This document shows positions 8,886 to 17,760 of a stretch of 64,000 nucleotides of DNA, piece after piece; within the stretch, counting starts at the first letter, position 1; each line of letters begins with the position of its first letter. The stretch lies in NCBI GenBank assembly GCA_039804025.1, contig JBDRZP010000012.1:1-64000 (forward strand), given 5' to 3'. A program made the translations under genes and the position numbers. The notes beneath the pieces are model-generated. The model worked only from the letters and a program-made list of their open reading frames with translations. It did no database searches and was not told the origin of the DNA. This DNA comes from a candidate division WOR-3 bacterium. Its GTDB lineage: Bacteria > Hydrothermota > Hydrothermia > Hydrothermales > JAJRUZ01.

Positions 8886-11757
8886 AAATTTAACAAAAAA
8901 AATTTTTTTCTCTTTATCTTTTATAATAACTTTTGTTATCTATCTTAAAACAACGGCTCCAACAATTGTTTTCTGGGATGTAGGTGAATTTTTGGCAACT
9001 TCCTTGATTCTTGGAATACCTCATCCTCCAGGAACACCTTTTTATGTTATTGTAGGAAGATTCTTTTCTCTGCTCCCTATACCCTTTTTAAATGTAGTCC
9101 AGAAAATTACTCTTGCTGCTATTCTTTCAGGAGCATTTTCAGCAGGGATCGGTTATTTACTTTTATATAAAATCTTTAACAGGGTTTCTAAAAAGCTACC
9201 TGATATTTTAAAGCATTTCTCTGCTTTTATGGGTTCTTTATGTGCACCCTTTACCTTTACAACCTGGTGGAGTGGAATAGAAGCTGAGACTTATGTTCCT
9301 TCAACCTTCTTTATTGTTCTTTCAGTGTATTTACTTTTTCTCTGGTGGGAGAAAAAAGATAAAAATGATTCCCTTAGGTATATTATAACAGCCTTTTACT
9401 TATTATCCTTAAGTTCTGGAATTCATTTACTTTCTCTTATTATAGTTCCTGTTTTGCTTATTTTCATTGCAGTTATCAAAAAAGAAGAAATTTTTAATAT
9501 AGAATTTTTATCCAGTATAGGAATTTTCTTGCTTCTTGCAGGAGCTTTAAGGTCAACATATGAGCCTTTCAGTTTGAAGGCTATTCTTCTTTTTGTAATT
9601 ACAGGTTCTTTATTTTCTTATACTTCCATATGGAAAAAGCATAATAAAAAATTTCTTTTTAATTCTTTTGAAATAATTTACTTTATTCTATTTATTTTAT
9701 CTCTGGTTTCAGTATTTCAGCAGTGGAAAATTTTAATTTTTATTTCCACAACACTTTTATTACTTTTTACTTTCCTATATACAAAACTCTTTCTTGATGC
9801 AAGGGGTTTTGCTTTAATTTTCATAATTATTGGAGCTACACCTGAATTTTATCTTTTGATAAGGTCAAGATTTGATACCCCTATAAACCAAGTAGAACCA
9901 AAAACATGGCAATCCTTCTGGGATGTTTTATCAAGGAAACAATACGAACCTATGAATATTTTTCCAAGAAGGACAAGTAATGTAAGACAGGGAGAGTTTT
10001 TTTCAACTCCTGTTTATAATCAATTCTGGTCCTTTATAGATCAGATATGGGGATTTTTTTATTATTTTTCCTGGCAATTTATTCCCTTAATTGTAATACT
10101 TGGAATAATAGGTATAATTTCGCATATATATTCTGACTGGAAAAGTTTTGTTCTGTTCGGTGGAGCTTTTATAATAGGAACTCTTGGTTTAATAGTTCAA
10201 TTAAATTTAAATTATCCTTCGACTCTAATAGATTTTTTAAATTTCATAAGGCAGTTTCCAAAATTTTTATATTCTCCAAGAATAAGAGAAGTTTTGTCAA
10301 TATTTGATTTAAATAATCCGAGTTTCTTACAACTTTTAAACTCAATTCCTACAGAGGTTAGAGATAGGGATTACTTTTTTATTCCTGGATATTTTTTCTT
10401 TGGTCTTTATGCTGGATTTGGACTTTTTGAAATAATAAGACTTTCTTTTGAAAATTTAAAAGAAAAATTCAGTGTTTATTTGAAATATATTTTTATTATT
10501 TTTTCAATTTTTATTCCAATCTGGCAAATAAGTGCCTTTTATCATAAAGTTGATAGAAGTAAAAATTATATTGCTGAAGATTACTCTTATAATTTACTTT
10601 CCTGTGTTGATGATGGTGGAATAGTATTTACAAATGGTGATAATGATACATTTCCTTTATGGGCTTTACAGATTTTGTTTGGCTATAAAAAGAGTGTTAT
10701 TGTTGCTAACCTTTCTCTTTTAAATACTGACTGGTATAACATTCAACTCAAGAGATGGGGAGTTCCTATTCATTTTACAGAGGATGAAATAAGAAAACTT
10801 ATTCCTTTCAGAACAGAAAAAGATATTGTTCTTGTCAGAGATATAATGATAAGGGATATTATTGCTGGTGTATTTGGCTATGAATTTAATGAAAATACGA
10901 AAACAAGAACATTGCCAACAGGGGTTTCAATACCTGAAATTTTCTTATGGGATGGAAGAGAATTTATGAAGGAAGTAATTGAAAAAGGTAAAAACAAAAT
11001 ACCTAAACCACCTTTATTTTTTTCCATGACCTGTGAAAGAAAATCTTACAAGGATTTTCAAGATTATCTTTTACTTGAAGGTATGGTTTATAGAGTTACA
11101 CCTTTCAAACAGGAAATTACATCACCTTTTGGAACAGGTATGGATGTTAGTAAAACAGAGGACTTTTTACATAATAGGTTTAGATACAGAGGGATATTGA
11201 AAGATGGTAAAAAAGATGAGAGTGTTTTTAAGGATTTAACTCATGATAGATTGCTTGGTCAGTATCGTTCTCTTGCGATAGTTCTTGGTCTTTATTATCA
11301 GAGTATTGGAGAAATTGAAAAGGCTATTAAAGAGTTTGAATTTTCTGAACTTTTCCAGGGTGATGTTCAATCAGGAGAACCTGAGGAAAAAAGGGCTTGG
11401 ATTGCAGTGAAACTCACTCTTGCTGATCTTTACAATAGGATAGGTAAATACGAAAAAGGTTTATTGAAGGCTCAGGATATTTTAAAAGAAGCTCAGGCTC
11501 CTGAGATTTACAGGGTAATTGGTGAAAGTTATTTAGGACTTAAAGACTTAAATAAAGCAGAGGAGAATTTTAATAAAGCTTTGAGTTTTAGATTTGCTGA
11601 TCCCTTCTTAATAATGGACTTTTTGACCCTATATAATCTGAAAGGTGATACACAAAAATTGAGAGAAATTATAAAACTTACCGAGAGGATGCGTAATCTA
11701 CCTGAGCCTTTTAAAAATAAGATAGATTCTTTAAAAAAAACTTTAAAAAATAAATGA
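8875..11757 (+). CDS. DUF2723 membrane protein with C-terminal TPR-like region
   Basis: Large integral membrane protein, 960 aa. The N-terminus (TTAPTIVFWDVGEFLATS, then LGIPHPPGTPFYV) is the DUF2723 signature, related to GT-C protein O-mannosyltransferases; the acidic residues of WDVGEF fit the catalytic position in that superfamily. About a dozen hydrophobic segments fill the first 560 residues. A soluble part contains TNGDNDTFPLWALQ, and the last 170 residues look like TPR helices (YYQSIGEIEKAIKEFEFSE and LADLYNRIGKYEKGL). A role in envelope glycosylation is inferred from the family. It overlaps ppdK and the M42 gene. Confidence 0.85.
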   Translation: MENKNLTKKIFFSLSFIITFVIYLKTTAPTIVFWDVGEFLATSLILGIPHPPGTPFYVIVGRFFSLLPIPFLNVVQKITLAAILSGAFSAGIGYLLLYKIFNRVSKKLPDILKHFSAFMGSLCAPFTFTTWWSGIEAETYVPSTFFIVLSVYLLFLWWEKKDKNDSLRYIITAFYLLSLSSGIHLLSLIIVPVLLIFIAVIKKEEIFNIEFLSSIGIFLLLAGALRSTYEPFSLKAILLFVITGSLFSYTSIWKKHNKKFLFNSFEIIYFILFILSLVSVFQQWKILIFISTTLLLLFTFLYTKLFLDARGFALIFIIIGATPEFYLLIRSRFDTPINQVEPKTWQSFWDVLSRKQYEPMNIFPRRTSNVRQGEFFSTPVYNQFWSFIDQIWGFFYYFSWQFIPLIVILGIIGIISHIYSDWKSFVLFGGAFIIGTLGLIVQLNLNYPSTLIDFLNFIRQFPKFLYSPRIREVLSIFDLNNPSFLQLLNSIPTEVRDRDYFFIPGYFFFGLYAGFGLFEIIRLSFENLKEKFSVYLKYIFIIFSIFIPIWQISAFYHKVDRSKNYIAEDYSYNLLSCVDDGGIVFTNGDNDTFPLWALQILFGYKKSVIVANLSLLNTDWYNIQLKRWGVPIHFTEDEIRKLIPFRTEKDIVLVRDIMIRDIIAGVFGYEFNENTKTRTLPTGVSIPEIFLWDGREFMKEVIEKGKNKIPKPPLFFSMTCERKSYKDFQDYLLLEGMVYRVTPFKQEITSPFGTGMDVSKTEDFLHNRFRYRGILKDGKKDESVFKDLTHDRLLGQYRSLAIVLGLYYQSIGEIEKAIKEFEFSELFQGDVQSGEPEEKRAWIAVKLTLADLYNRIGKYEKGLLKAQDILKEAQAPEIYRVIGESYLGLKDLNKAEENFNKALSFRFADPFLIMDFLTLYNLKGDTQKLREIIKLTERMRNLPEPFKNKIDSLKKTLKNK

Positions 11758-12779
11758 TTGAGTATTTAAAAGAATTATCAGAATTAAAAGGTCCTCCTGG
11801 AAGAGAGGAAGAAGTTAGAAATTTTATTAAAAAAAGACTGGAGGAAAAAGGAATAAATTTTGAAGAGGATTTTTTTGGTAATGTTTATGTATATAAAGAA
11901 GGAAAAAATAAGACAGATTTAAACATTGCGATTATAGCTCATATTGATGAGGTTGGTTTTATAATTACGGGTTATACCCAGGACGGTTTTTTAAAATTTA
12001 AACCTCTTGGAGGACTTGAAGCTGAAATATTACCAGGAACTGAGGTTGAACTTCTAAATGGTGTTAAAGGTGTGGTCTCAAGTATACCACCTCACAAAAA
12101 AAGTGGTGTAGAGTATACTTTTGAAAAACTTGTAATAGATATAGGTGCTTACTCAAAAGAGGAAGCAAAGGGAAAAGTAGATATAGGTGAAGAAGGTGTT
12201 TTTTTGACTAAATTTGAAGAAATTGGAAAAGGAGTTTATAAGGGAAAAGCTTTTGATGATAGAGCAGGGAGTTCTATTCTTCTTTCTTTAATCCTTGATG
12301 ATACTTTACCCTGTGATTCTGCTTTAATTTTTACAACTCAGGAGGAAACAGGTCTTATGGGTGCAAGGATTGCTTCGAAAAGAAAAAATATTGATCTTGC
12401 ATTTATTATTGAAGGAACTTTTGCTTTTGAACCATATCACCCAGAGGAGGAGTATTACCCGAAGATGGGAGGGGGACCTGTTGTAACAAAAATGGATAGA
12501 TCTCTTATAGTTGATGAAGTTTTAATTAAATATATAGAAAAGGCAGCTTTAAAAAATAATATTAAGTTTCAGTGGAAAATACCTTTAACCGGTGCAACGG
12601 ATGCAGGAGTTATTTCTTTGACAAATAAAGGAGTAAAATCTTGTGTAATAGCTGTTCCATGCAGATATATTCATTCAAAAGCTTCACTTTTATATGAAGA
12701 GGATTTAATAAGTGCTAAAAAACTTCTTTTAAAAACTTTGGAGGAAATTTATGGAGAAAATTTTAAAGGAATTGTGTGA
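11754..12779 (+). CDS. M42-family metallo-aminopeptidase (first copy)
   Basis: Cytosolic dinuclear-metal aminopeptidase or endoglucanase-like M42 enzyme, 341 aa. Metal and catalytic motifs appear in order: AHIDEVGF, FDDRAGSS, QEETGLMGA and a C-terminal RYIHS. At the position usually Asp (as in the neighbour's TIDVST) this copy has IEGTFA, an apparent Asp-to-Glu change in a metal ligand. It overlaps the DUF2723 gene by 4 nt (ATGA) and the second M42 gene by 29 nt. The pair may form a mixed oligomer, since M42 enzymes assemble as dodecamers. Confidence 0.9.
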   Translation: MIEYLKELSELKGPPGREEEVRNFIKKRLEEKGINFEEDFFGNVYVYKEGKNKTDLNIAIIAHIDEVGFIITGYTQDGFLKFKPLGGLEAEILPGTEVELLNGVKGVVSSIPPHKKSGVEYTFEKLVIDIGAYSKEEAKGKVDIGEEGVFLTKFEEIGKGVYKGKAFDDRAGSSILLSLILDDTLPCDSALIFTTQEETGLMGARIASKRKNIDLAFIIEGTFAFEPYHPEEEYYPKMGGGPVVTKMDRSLIVDEVLIKYIEKAALKNNIKFQWKIPLTGATDAGVISLTNKGVKSCVIAVPCRYIHSKASLLYEEDLISAKKLLLKTLEEIYGENFKGIV

Positions 12780-13743
12780 AACTTTTGGTCCATCTGGATT
12801 TGAAGAAAAAGTAAGGGAAAAGATAAAGGAATTAATAAAGGATGAAGATTTGGAATTTATTGAAGATAGATTTGGAAATCTTATTTTTCATCATAAGGGA
12901 AAGAAACCATCTCTTGCTTTTAATGCTCATATCGATGAAATAGGACTTGTATGTATAGATGCTGATAAAAGGGGATTTCTAAAATGTTCTCCTTTAGGAG
13001 GGGTTTATCCGCATCTTTACACAGGACACAGAGTAATTTTCAGAAATGGTGTGATAGGAATTTTTATTGGTAAAAACTGGAAAAAAGAGGAAATAAAAGG
13101 ATTTGAGGAAATAATCATAGATATAGGTTGCTCTTCAAGAGAAGAAGCTTTAAACCTTGTTCCTGTTGGTGAACCTGCTGTTATTTATTCTAACTTTATA
13201 GTGCAGGATGATAAAGTGATAGCAAGGAATTTAGATAATAGAGCAGGTGTAAGTTTGTTAATAAAATTAATAAAGGATATAAAAAATTTAGAACAGGACA
13301 TATATTTTGTATTTAATGTTCAGGAAGAACTTGGTTTGAGGGGTGCAAGAGTTTTTGCTGATTACTTAAATGCTGATTTTGTATTTACTATCGATGTTTC
13401 AACTACAGGTGATACTTATACTGAACCTGAAAGATCATTCAGACTTGGTGAAGGAGCAGGAATACGGGTTATGGATTTAAGAACTGTTTTTCCGTTAAAA
13501 CTTGTAAATTATCTTGAAAAACTTGCTGAAAAAAGAGGTATTAAGGTTCAAAGGGATGCCGGGAGCTGGGGAATGACAGATGCTTTCTCAATTCAAACTG
13601 CAAGAGGTGGGATTCCATCAATAGCAATAACAATTCCCATAAGATACACACATTCTCCTTCTTCTTTAATTTTGTTGAAAGATTTAAAAGAAACATATGC
13701 TCTTTTAAAAGCTATAATTGAGGAGCCTCCTTCACTTGAATAA
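12751..13743 (+). CDS. M42-family metallo-aminopeptidase (second copy)
   Basis: Second M42 peptidase, 330 aa, paralogous to the upstream gene. Motifs are NAHIDEIGLV, NLDNRAGVS, QEELGLRGA, TIDVSTTGD and YTHSPSS, so the full set of expected metal ligands is present. It starts within the last 29 nt of the first copy and overlaps the M23 gene, which indicates translational coupling. It probably releases N-terminal residues from peptides left by the proteasome or other proteases. The substrate cannot be read from sequence. Confidence 0.92.
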   Translation: MEKILKELCETFGPSGFEEKVREKIKELIKDEDLEFIEDRFGNLIFHHKGKKPSLAFNAHIDEIGLVCIDADKRGFLKCSPLGGVYPHLYTGHRVIFRNGVIGIFIGKNWKKEEIKGFEEIIIDIGCSSREEALNLVPVGEPAVIYSNFIVQDDKVIARNLDNRAGVSLLIKLIKDIKNLEQDIYFVFNVQEELGLRGARVFADYLNADFVFTIDVSTTGDTYTEPERSFRLGEGAGIRVMDLRTVFPLKLVNYLEKLAEKRGIKVQRDAGSWGMTDAFSIQTARGGIPSIAITIPIRYTHSPSSLILLKDLKETYALLKAIIEEPPSLE

Positions 13744-14527
13744 AAAAGAAAGAGGGATTTTTTTAAAAATAATACCTGATGGTGCTTCTCAAGTTAAAGA
13801 CTTTTATTTATCTCCCTCTTTAATAAAATTTTTAAAAGTTATATCAATATTTATTTTAGTTGTTTTAAGTTCAATAACACTTTTTTCCTTATGGATGCTT
13901 GGAAATTTTGTAAAGATGAAAATGCTTGAATATGAAGCAAATAAAGTAAAAATTCAAGAAAAGAAAATAAAAGAACTTGAATCAAAACTTGAAAAATTTA
14001 TACTTTTTTCAAAAAAGCTTGAAAATCTTTTAAAACCTGAAGAAGTTTTAAAAACTGAATTAAAAAATATTAAGGAAAACTTAGATTTTGCGCAATCTGA
14101 AATATCTGAAAATAAAGATAAGGAACCAAAAAGGAGTGCCTTATCTTTTGATTTACCTGTTAAGGGTATTATAAGTAATTTTTATTCACCTCTTCATCCT
14201 GGTATTGATATAGTTTCTTCATCTGGAACACCTGTTAGAGCACCTTTTGATGGAATAGTTAAGGAAAAAGGAATTGATGAAAATTATGGACTCTATTTAT
14301 GGATTGAACACAGTGGGGGTATAAAGACTTTTTATGGACATTTAATGGAAATAAAAGTTAAAAAGGGAGAATGGGTAAGAAAAGGTGAAATAATAGGGAG
14401 GGTCGGGAATACAGGTAAAAGTACAGGACCACATTTACATTTTGAGATATGGAGTGAAGGTTTTCCTGTTAATCCATTAAATTTTACAAATTATAATATA
14501 TTTGCTTTAAAATATAGGAGTAAATAA
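13736..14527 (+). CDS. M23-family (LytM-type) peptidoglycan endopeptidase, membrane-anchored
   Basis: Cell-wall hydrolase or divisome-type EnvC/NlpD relative. One N-terminal membrane segment (VISIFILVVLSSITLFSLWM) leads into a coiled coil (about 70-120), then the LytM domain. Zinc motifs are HPGID and GPHLHFEIWSEG. The frame is open from a TTG at 13718, but the TTG at 13736 lies 10 nt after GAGGAG (13720-13725), so it is the preferred start, giving 263 aa. It follows the M42 pair and precedes the SBP-TonB gene by 11 nt, which contain its neighbour's AGGAGG. Confidence 0.88.
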   Translation: MNKKERGIFLKIIPDGASQVKDFYLSPSLIKFLKVISIFILVVLSSITLFSLWMLGNFVKMKMLEYEANKVKIQEKKIKELESKLEKFILFSKKLENLLKPEEVLKTELKNIKENLDFAQSEISENKDKEPKRSALSFDLPVKGIISNFYSPLHPGIDIVSSSGTPVRAPFDGIVKEKGIDENYGLYLWIEHSGGIKTFYGHLMEIKVKKGEWVRKGEIIGRVGNTGKSTGPHLHFEIWSEGFPVNPLNFTNYNIFALKYRSK

Positions 14528-14538
14528 GGAGGTGTAAA

Positions 14539-16644
14539 ATGAGGAGTTTTATATTTTTTTTAATTTCAGTTTATTTTACATTAACGTATTCGTGCGTTAG
14601 GATAGGTAGGGAAATACCACAGAATCCTGAAAAGGGAGGTGTTCTTGCGATTGGTATTACACAGGATTTTGAATCACTTATTCCCGCATTTCCTTCAACA
14701 AGACAGGATAATTCAATTTTTGATTTAATTTACTATCCCCTTATAAGAGTTGAGAAAAATAAAGTATATCCCGGTATAGCTTCAGAATGGGAATTTTCAG
14801 AAGATCTTAAAACGATTACTTTTTATATAAGGAAGGATGCAAAATGGCATGATGGACAACCTGTGACTGCTTCAGATTTTATATTTGCCTATAACTTAAT
14901 AACTTCACCAAATTCAAATTCTTTATTAAAAGGCAATTTCAGATTTGTAAAGAACATAGAAAAGATTTCTGATTATGTCCTCAAAATTGAATTCACTCAT
15001 ACTTACTCTTCCCAATTAATTGACTGTGAAATATACCCTTTACCTGAACACATATTAAGGGATGTTCCGGATATAAGAAACTCTGAATTTTCTATTAAAC
15101 CTATCGGTAATGGTCCCTATAAAGTTGTTGATTACATAAAAGGTGATAGACTTGTTCTTGAGAGGTTTAATGGATTTTTTGAAAAAACAGGTTTTGTAGA
15201 CAGAATAGTTTTTAAAATTTATGATACTCCAGCCGATGTGGCTGAAGCATTAAAAATGGATCTAATTGATATTGGTTTTTCTTTGATTCCTGAAGTTATA
15301 TTACACGGGTTAAAGGATTTTGATAAAGGGAAGATAAAGAATTATGAATCAAATAGGGTTATTTTTATAGGATGGAATTTAAAAAAAGAGCCTTTTAATA
15401 ATCTTGAATTCAGAAAAATTATATCAGGCTTATTAAATGTTGATTCTATAATTAAAAATGTTTTTAAGGGATATGCTTCAAAAGCAAAATCAATTATCCC
15501 TCCTTCAATCTGGGCTTATGATAGCACCTTAAAAGACTTAGAAAAATCAAACTCTCATGAAGTAGTTTCTATTTTAACAAAATATGGATATACAAAAAGA
15601 AAACCTTTTCAGATTAACATTTTGTATGATAACACACAGGAATTATATATGAAAATTGCTGAAAATATAAAAAGAGACCTGGAAAACACAGGCGTTGTGA
15701 AAATTAATCTCCTTGCACTTCCACCTGTTGAATTTGTATCAAAACTTATATCTTCAGATTTTGATGCTTTTATACTTTCCTATCCTCTCAATGAAAAAGT
15801 AGATCTAAGTCCTTTATTGGAGAGTGGTGGAATTTTTAATTTTATGGGTTATAGCAATAAAAAGGTGGATTCTCTTTTAAACCTATCAAGGATGACTTTA
15901 AATAGAAAAAATGCAAAAAAAATGCTATCCTCTCTACAAATGATACTTCAGAAAGAGTTACCTATCACCCCCCTTATAATTCCTCAGGAAATCTTTGCAT
16001 TTTCTAACAGGATTAAGAATATAGAGAACTATGCTTCCGGTATTCTTATTTCTAACCTTGACCTTGTATGGATTCCCTCAGCAAGTAGAACTGAAAGGGT
16101 GAGTTTTGAAATAAAAAGGGAAATGCCAAAGCCTGAAACTGAGGTTATTTCTGAGAGAAAAATAGAAAAAGAAGAATTAAAAGCTATACCTGAAGAGCCA
16201 AAACCAGTAAAAGTTACTCAACCTGAGATAACGGCTGAGGAACTTTTACAAAAAAGAATAGCAGAGGAAGCTGCAAAAAAAGTAGAGGTACCTCCAGTTG
16301 AGGAGAAAAAAGAAGAGGTGAGTGAAGCACCAAAAGAAGAAAAAATAGAAGAGACTCCACCGCCTCAAACTCTTATTCCAGCTGTTATGCCAGTGGTGAA
16401 ACAGGAGGTAAAACCCAGTTATCCGGATATTGCAAAGAAGCTGGGTGCAAGGGGAGTTGTGTATTTAAGGGTTCTTGTTGATGAAACCGGAAGAGTAAAA
16501 GATGTAAAGGTTACAAGGAGTAGTGGTTATGATTTTCTTGATAATTCTGCTGTTGAAGCAGCAAAGGGTTACATATTTGAACCTGCAAAAGACCAAAATG
16601 GAAATCCTATAGCTGTATGGGTTCCTCTAACCATAAGATTCTAA
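14539..16644 (+). CDS. Oligopeptide-binding-type lipoprotein fused to a TonB C-terminal domain
   Basis: A 701-residue fusion. A signal peptide ends in a lipobox (LTYSC). Residues about 30-510 are an SBP family 5 peptide/solute-binding domain (IASEWEFSEDLKTITFYIRK, AKWHDGQPVTASDFIFAYN, IGNGPYKV). A Pro/Glu/Lys-rich linker (about 515-610, with PEEPKPVKV and VPPVEEKKEE) resembles the periplasm-spanning TonB stalk. The last 85-90 residues are a TonB C-terminal domain (SYPDIAKKLGARGVVYLRV, GYDFLDNSAVEAAKGYIFEPA). The ribosome-binding site AGGAGGTG is strong. No ABC permease or ATPase gene is adjacent. The domain calls are firm; the combined function is unknown. Confidence 0.88.
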   Translation: MRSFIFFLISVYFTLTYSCVRIGREIPQNPEKGGVLAIGITQDFESLIPAFPSTRQDNSIFDLIYYPLIRVEKNKVYPGIASEWEFSEDLKTITFYIRKDAKWHDGQPVTASDFIFAYNLITSPNSNSLLKGNFRFVKNIEKISDYVLKIEFTHTYSSQLIDCEIYPLPEHILRDVPDIRNSEFSIKPIGNGPYKVVDYIKGDRLVLERFNGFFEKTGFVDRIVFKIYDTPADVAEALKMDLIDIGFSLIPEVILHGLKDFDKGKIKNYESNRVIFIGWNLKKEPFNNLEFRKIISGLLNVDSIIKNVFKGYASKAKSIIPPSIWAYDSTLKDLEKSNSHEVVSILTKYGYTKRKPFQINILYDNTQELYMKIAENIKRDLENTGVVKINLLALPPVEFVSKLISSDFDAFILSYPLNEKVDLSPLLESGGIFNFMGYSNKKVDSLLNLSRMTLNRKNAKKMLSSLQMILQKELPITPLIIPQEIFAFSNRIKNIENYASGILISNLDLVWIPSASRTERVSFEIKREMPKPETEVISERKIEKEELKAIPEEPKPVKVTQPEITAEELLQKRIAEEAAKKVEVPPVEEKKEEVSEAPKEEKIEETPPPQTLIPAVMPVVKQEVKPSYPDIAKKLGARGVVYLRVLVDETGRVKDVKVTRSSGYDFLDNSAVEAAKGYIFEPAKDQNGNPIAVWVPLTIRF

Positions 16645-16659
16645 ACTAAAAATTAAATT

Positions 16660-17760
16660 GTGAATATTTTTGATTTTATAGAAAGAAAAGATGAAAATTT
16701 TTCTACTGATGAATTTTATATGAAAAAAGTTTTAGAAATAGCAAGATTAGGTGAGGGTAGAGTATCTCCAAATCCTTTAGTAGGTGCCATTGTGGTAAAA
16801 AAAGGAAGAATTATATCAATTGGTTATCACATGGGACCCGGAACAAAACATGCAGAGAGAATGGCTCTTGATTATTTACCTTCAGATATAGAAGGTGCAA
16901 CTCTTTATATAAACCTTGAACCCTGTGTTCATTATGGTAGAACACCTCCCTGTGCTCCTTATATTGTTGAAAAGAAAATTAAGGAAGTTATTATAGGAAA
17001 TGTTGATCCTGATGAAAGAGTGAATGGAAAAGGAATAGAATATTTAAAAAAAAATAATATAAAAGTAAGAACAGGGATCTTGGAAGAGGAATGTAGGGAT
17101 CTTAACAGGTTTTACTTTACTTATAAGATTAAAAAGAGACCATACATAACTTTAAAATTTGCAATGACATTAGATGGCAAAATTGCCTTGGCGGATGGAA
17201 CATCTAAATGGATTTCAAGCGAAGAGGAAAGGGAATTTGTTCATTATTTAAGAGGAAATTATGATGCTATAGTTGTAGGTAAAGGAACTTTTTTAAAAGA
17301 TAACCCTTTTTTAACTCCAAGAGAAGTTTTTTCCTTCAGAAGACCTTTCAGATTTATCTTATGGGGAAAAGAAAATTTTGAGTTTAAAAATCAGAATTTC
17401 TTTAAGGACGAAAAAGGGTTTATAGTTGTTTCAGAGGATTATGAGGGGAATAATTATGATTTTTTACTTAAAATTAAAGGAAAAGGAAGAGTTAATTTAA
17501 GAAATTTTATTAAAAAACTTTTTAAAATGAATATAACTTCATTACTTGTTGAAGGTGGAAGCAATATTTTATCAGCCTTTTTAAAAGAAGGACTCTTTGA
17601 TGAGATTCATACATCTTATTCTGGAAAAATAGCAGGTGATGGAATTTCACCATTAACAGGGTTAGGTTTTAAAAAATTTATGAAAAATTTTGAGATAAAA
17701 GATATAAAGATTTTTAAGTCAGATGTTTATATAATATGGAGGAAAAAAAATGAAAACTGA
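16660..17760 (+). CDS. ribD: Bifunctional riboflavin deaminase/reductase RibD
   Basis: Riboflavin pathway enzyme that deaminates and then reduces the pyrimidine intermediate. The N-terminal cytidine-deaminase-like domain has zinc ligands H64 (HAERMAL), C89 and C98 (EPCVHYGRTPPC). The C-terminal reductase domain (about 160-363) has KFAMTLDGKIAL and LLVEGGSNILSAFLKEGL. At 366 aa it is complete. The start is GTG at 16660. It overlaps aspS by 11 nt. No ribE, ribBA or ribH gene is in the window and no FMN riboswitch precedes it. Confidence 0.95.
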   Translation: MNIFDFIERKDENFSTDEFYMKKVLEIARLGEGRVSPNPLVGAIVVKKGRIISIGYHMGPGTKHAERMALDYLPSDIEGATLYINLEPCVHYGRTPPCAPYIVEKKIKEVIIGNVDPDERVNGKGIEYLKKNNIKVRTGILEEECRDLNRFYFTYKIKKRPYITLKFAMTLDGKIALADGTSKWISSEEEREFVHYLRGNYDAIVVGKGTFLKDNPFLTPREVFSFRRPFRFILWGKENFEFKNQNFFKDEKGFIVVSEDYEGNNYDFLLKIKGKGRVNLRNFIKKLFKMNITSLLVEGGSNILSAFLKEGLFDEIHTSYSGKIAGDGISPLTGLGFKKFMKNFEIKDIKIFKSDVYIIWRKKNEN

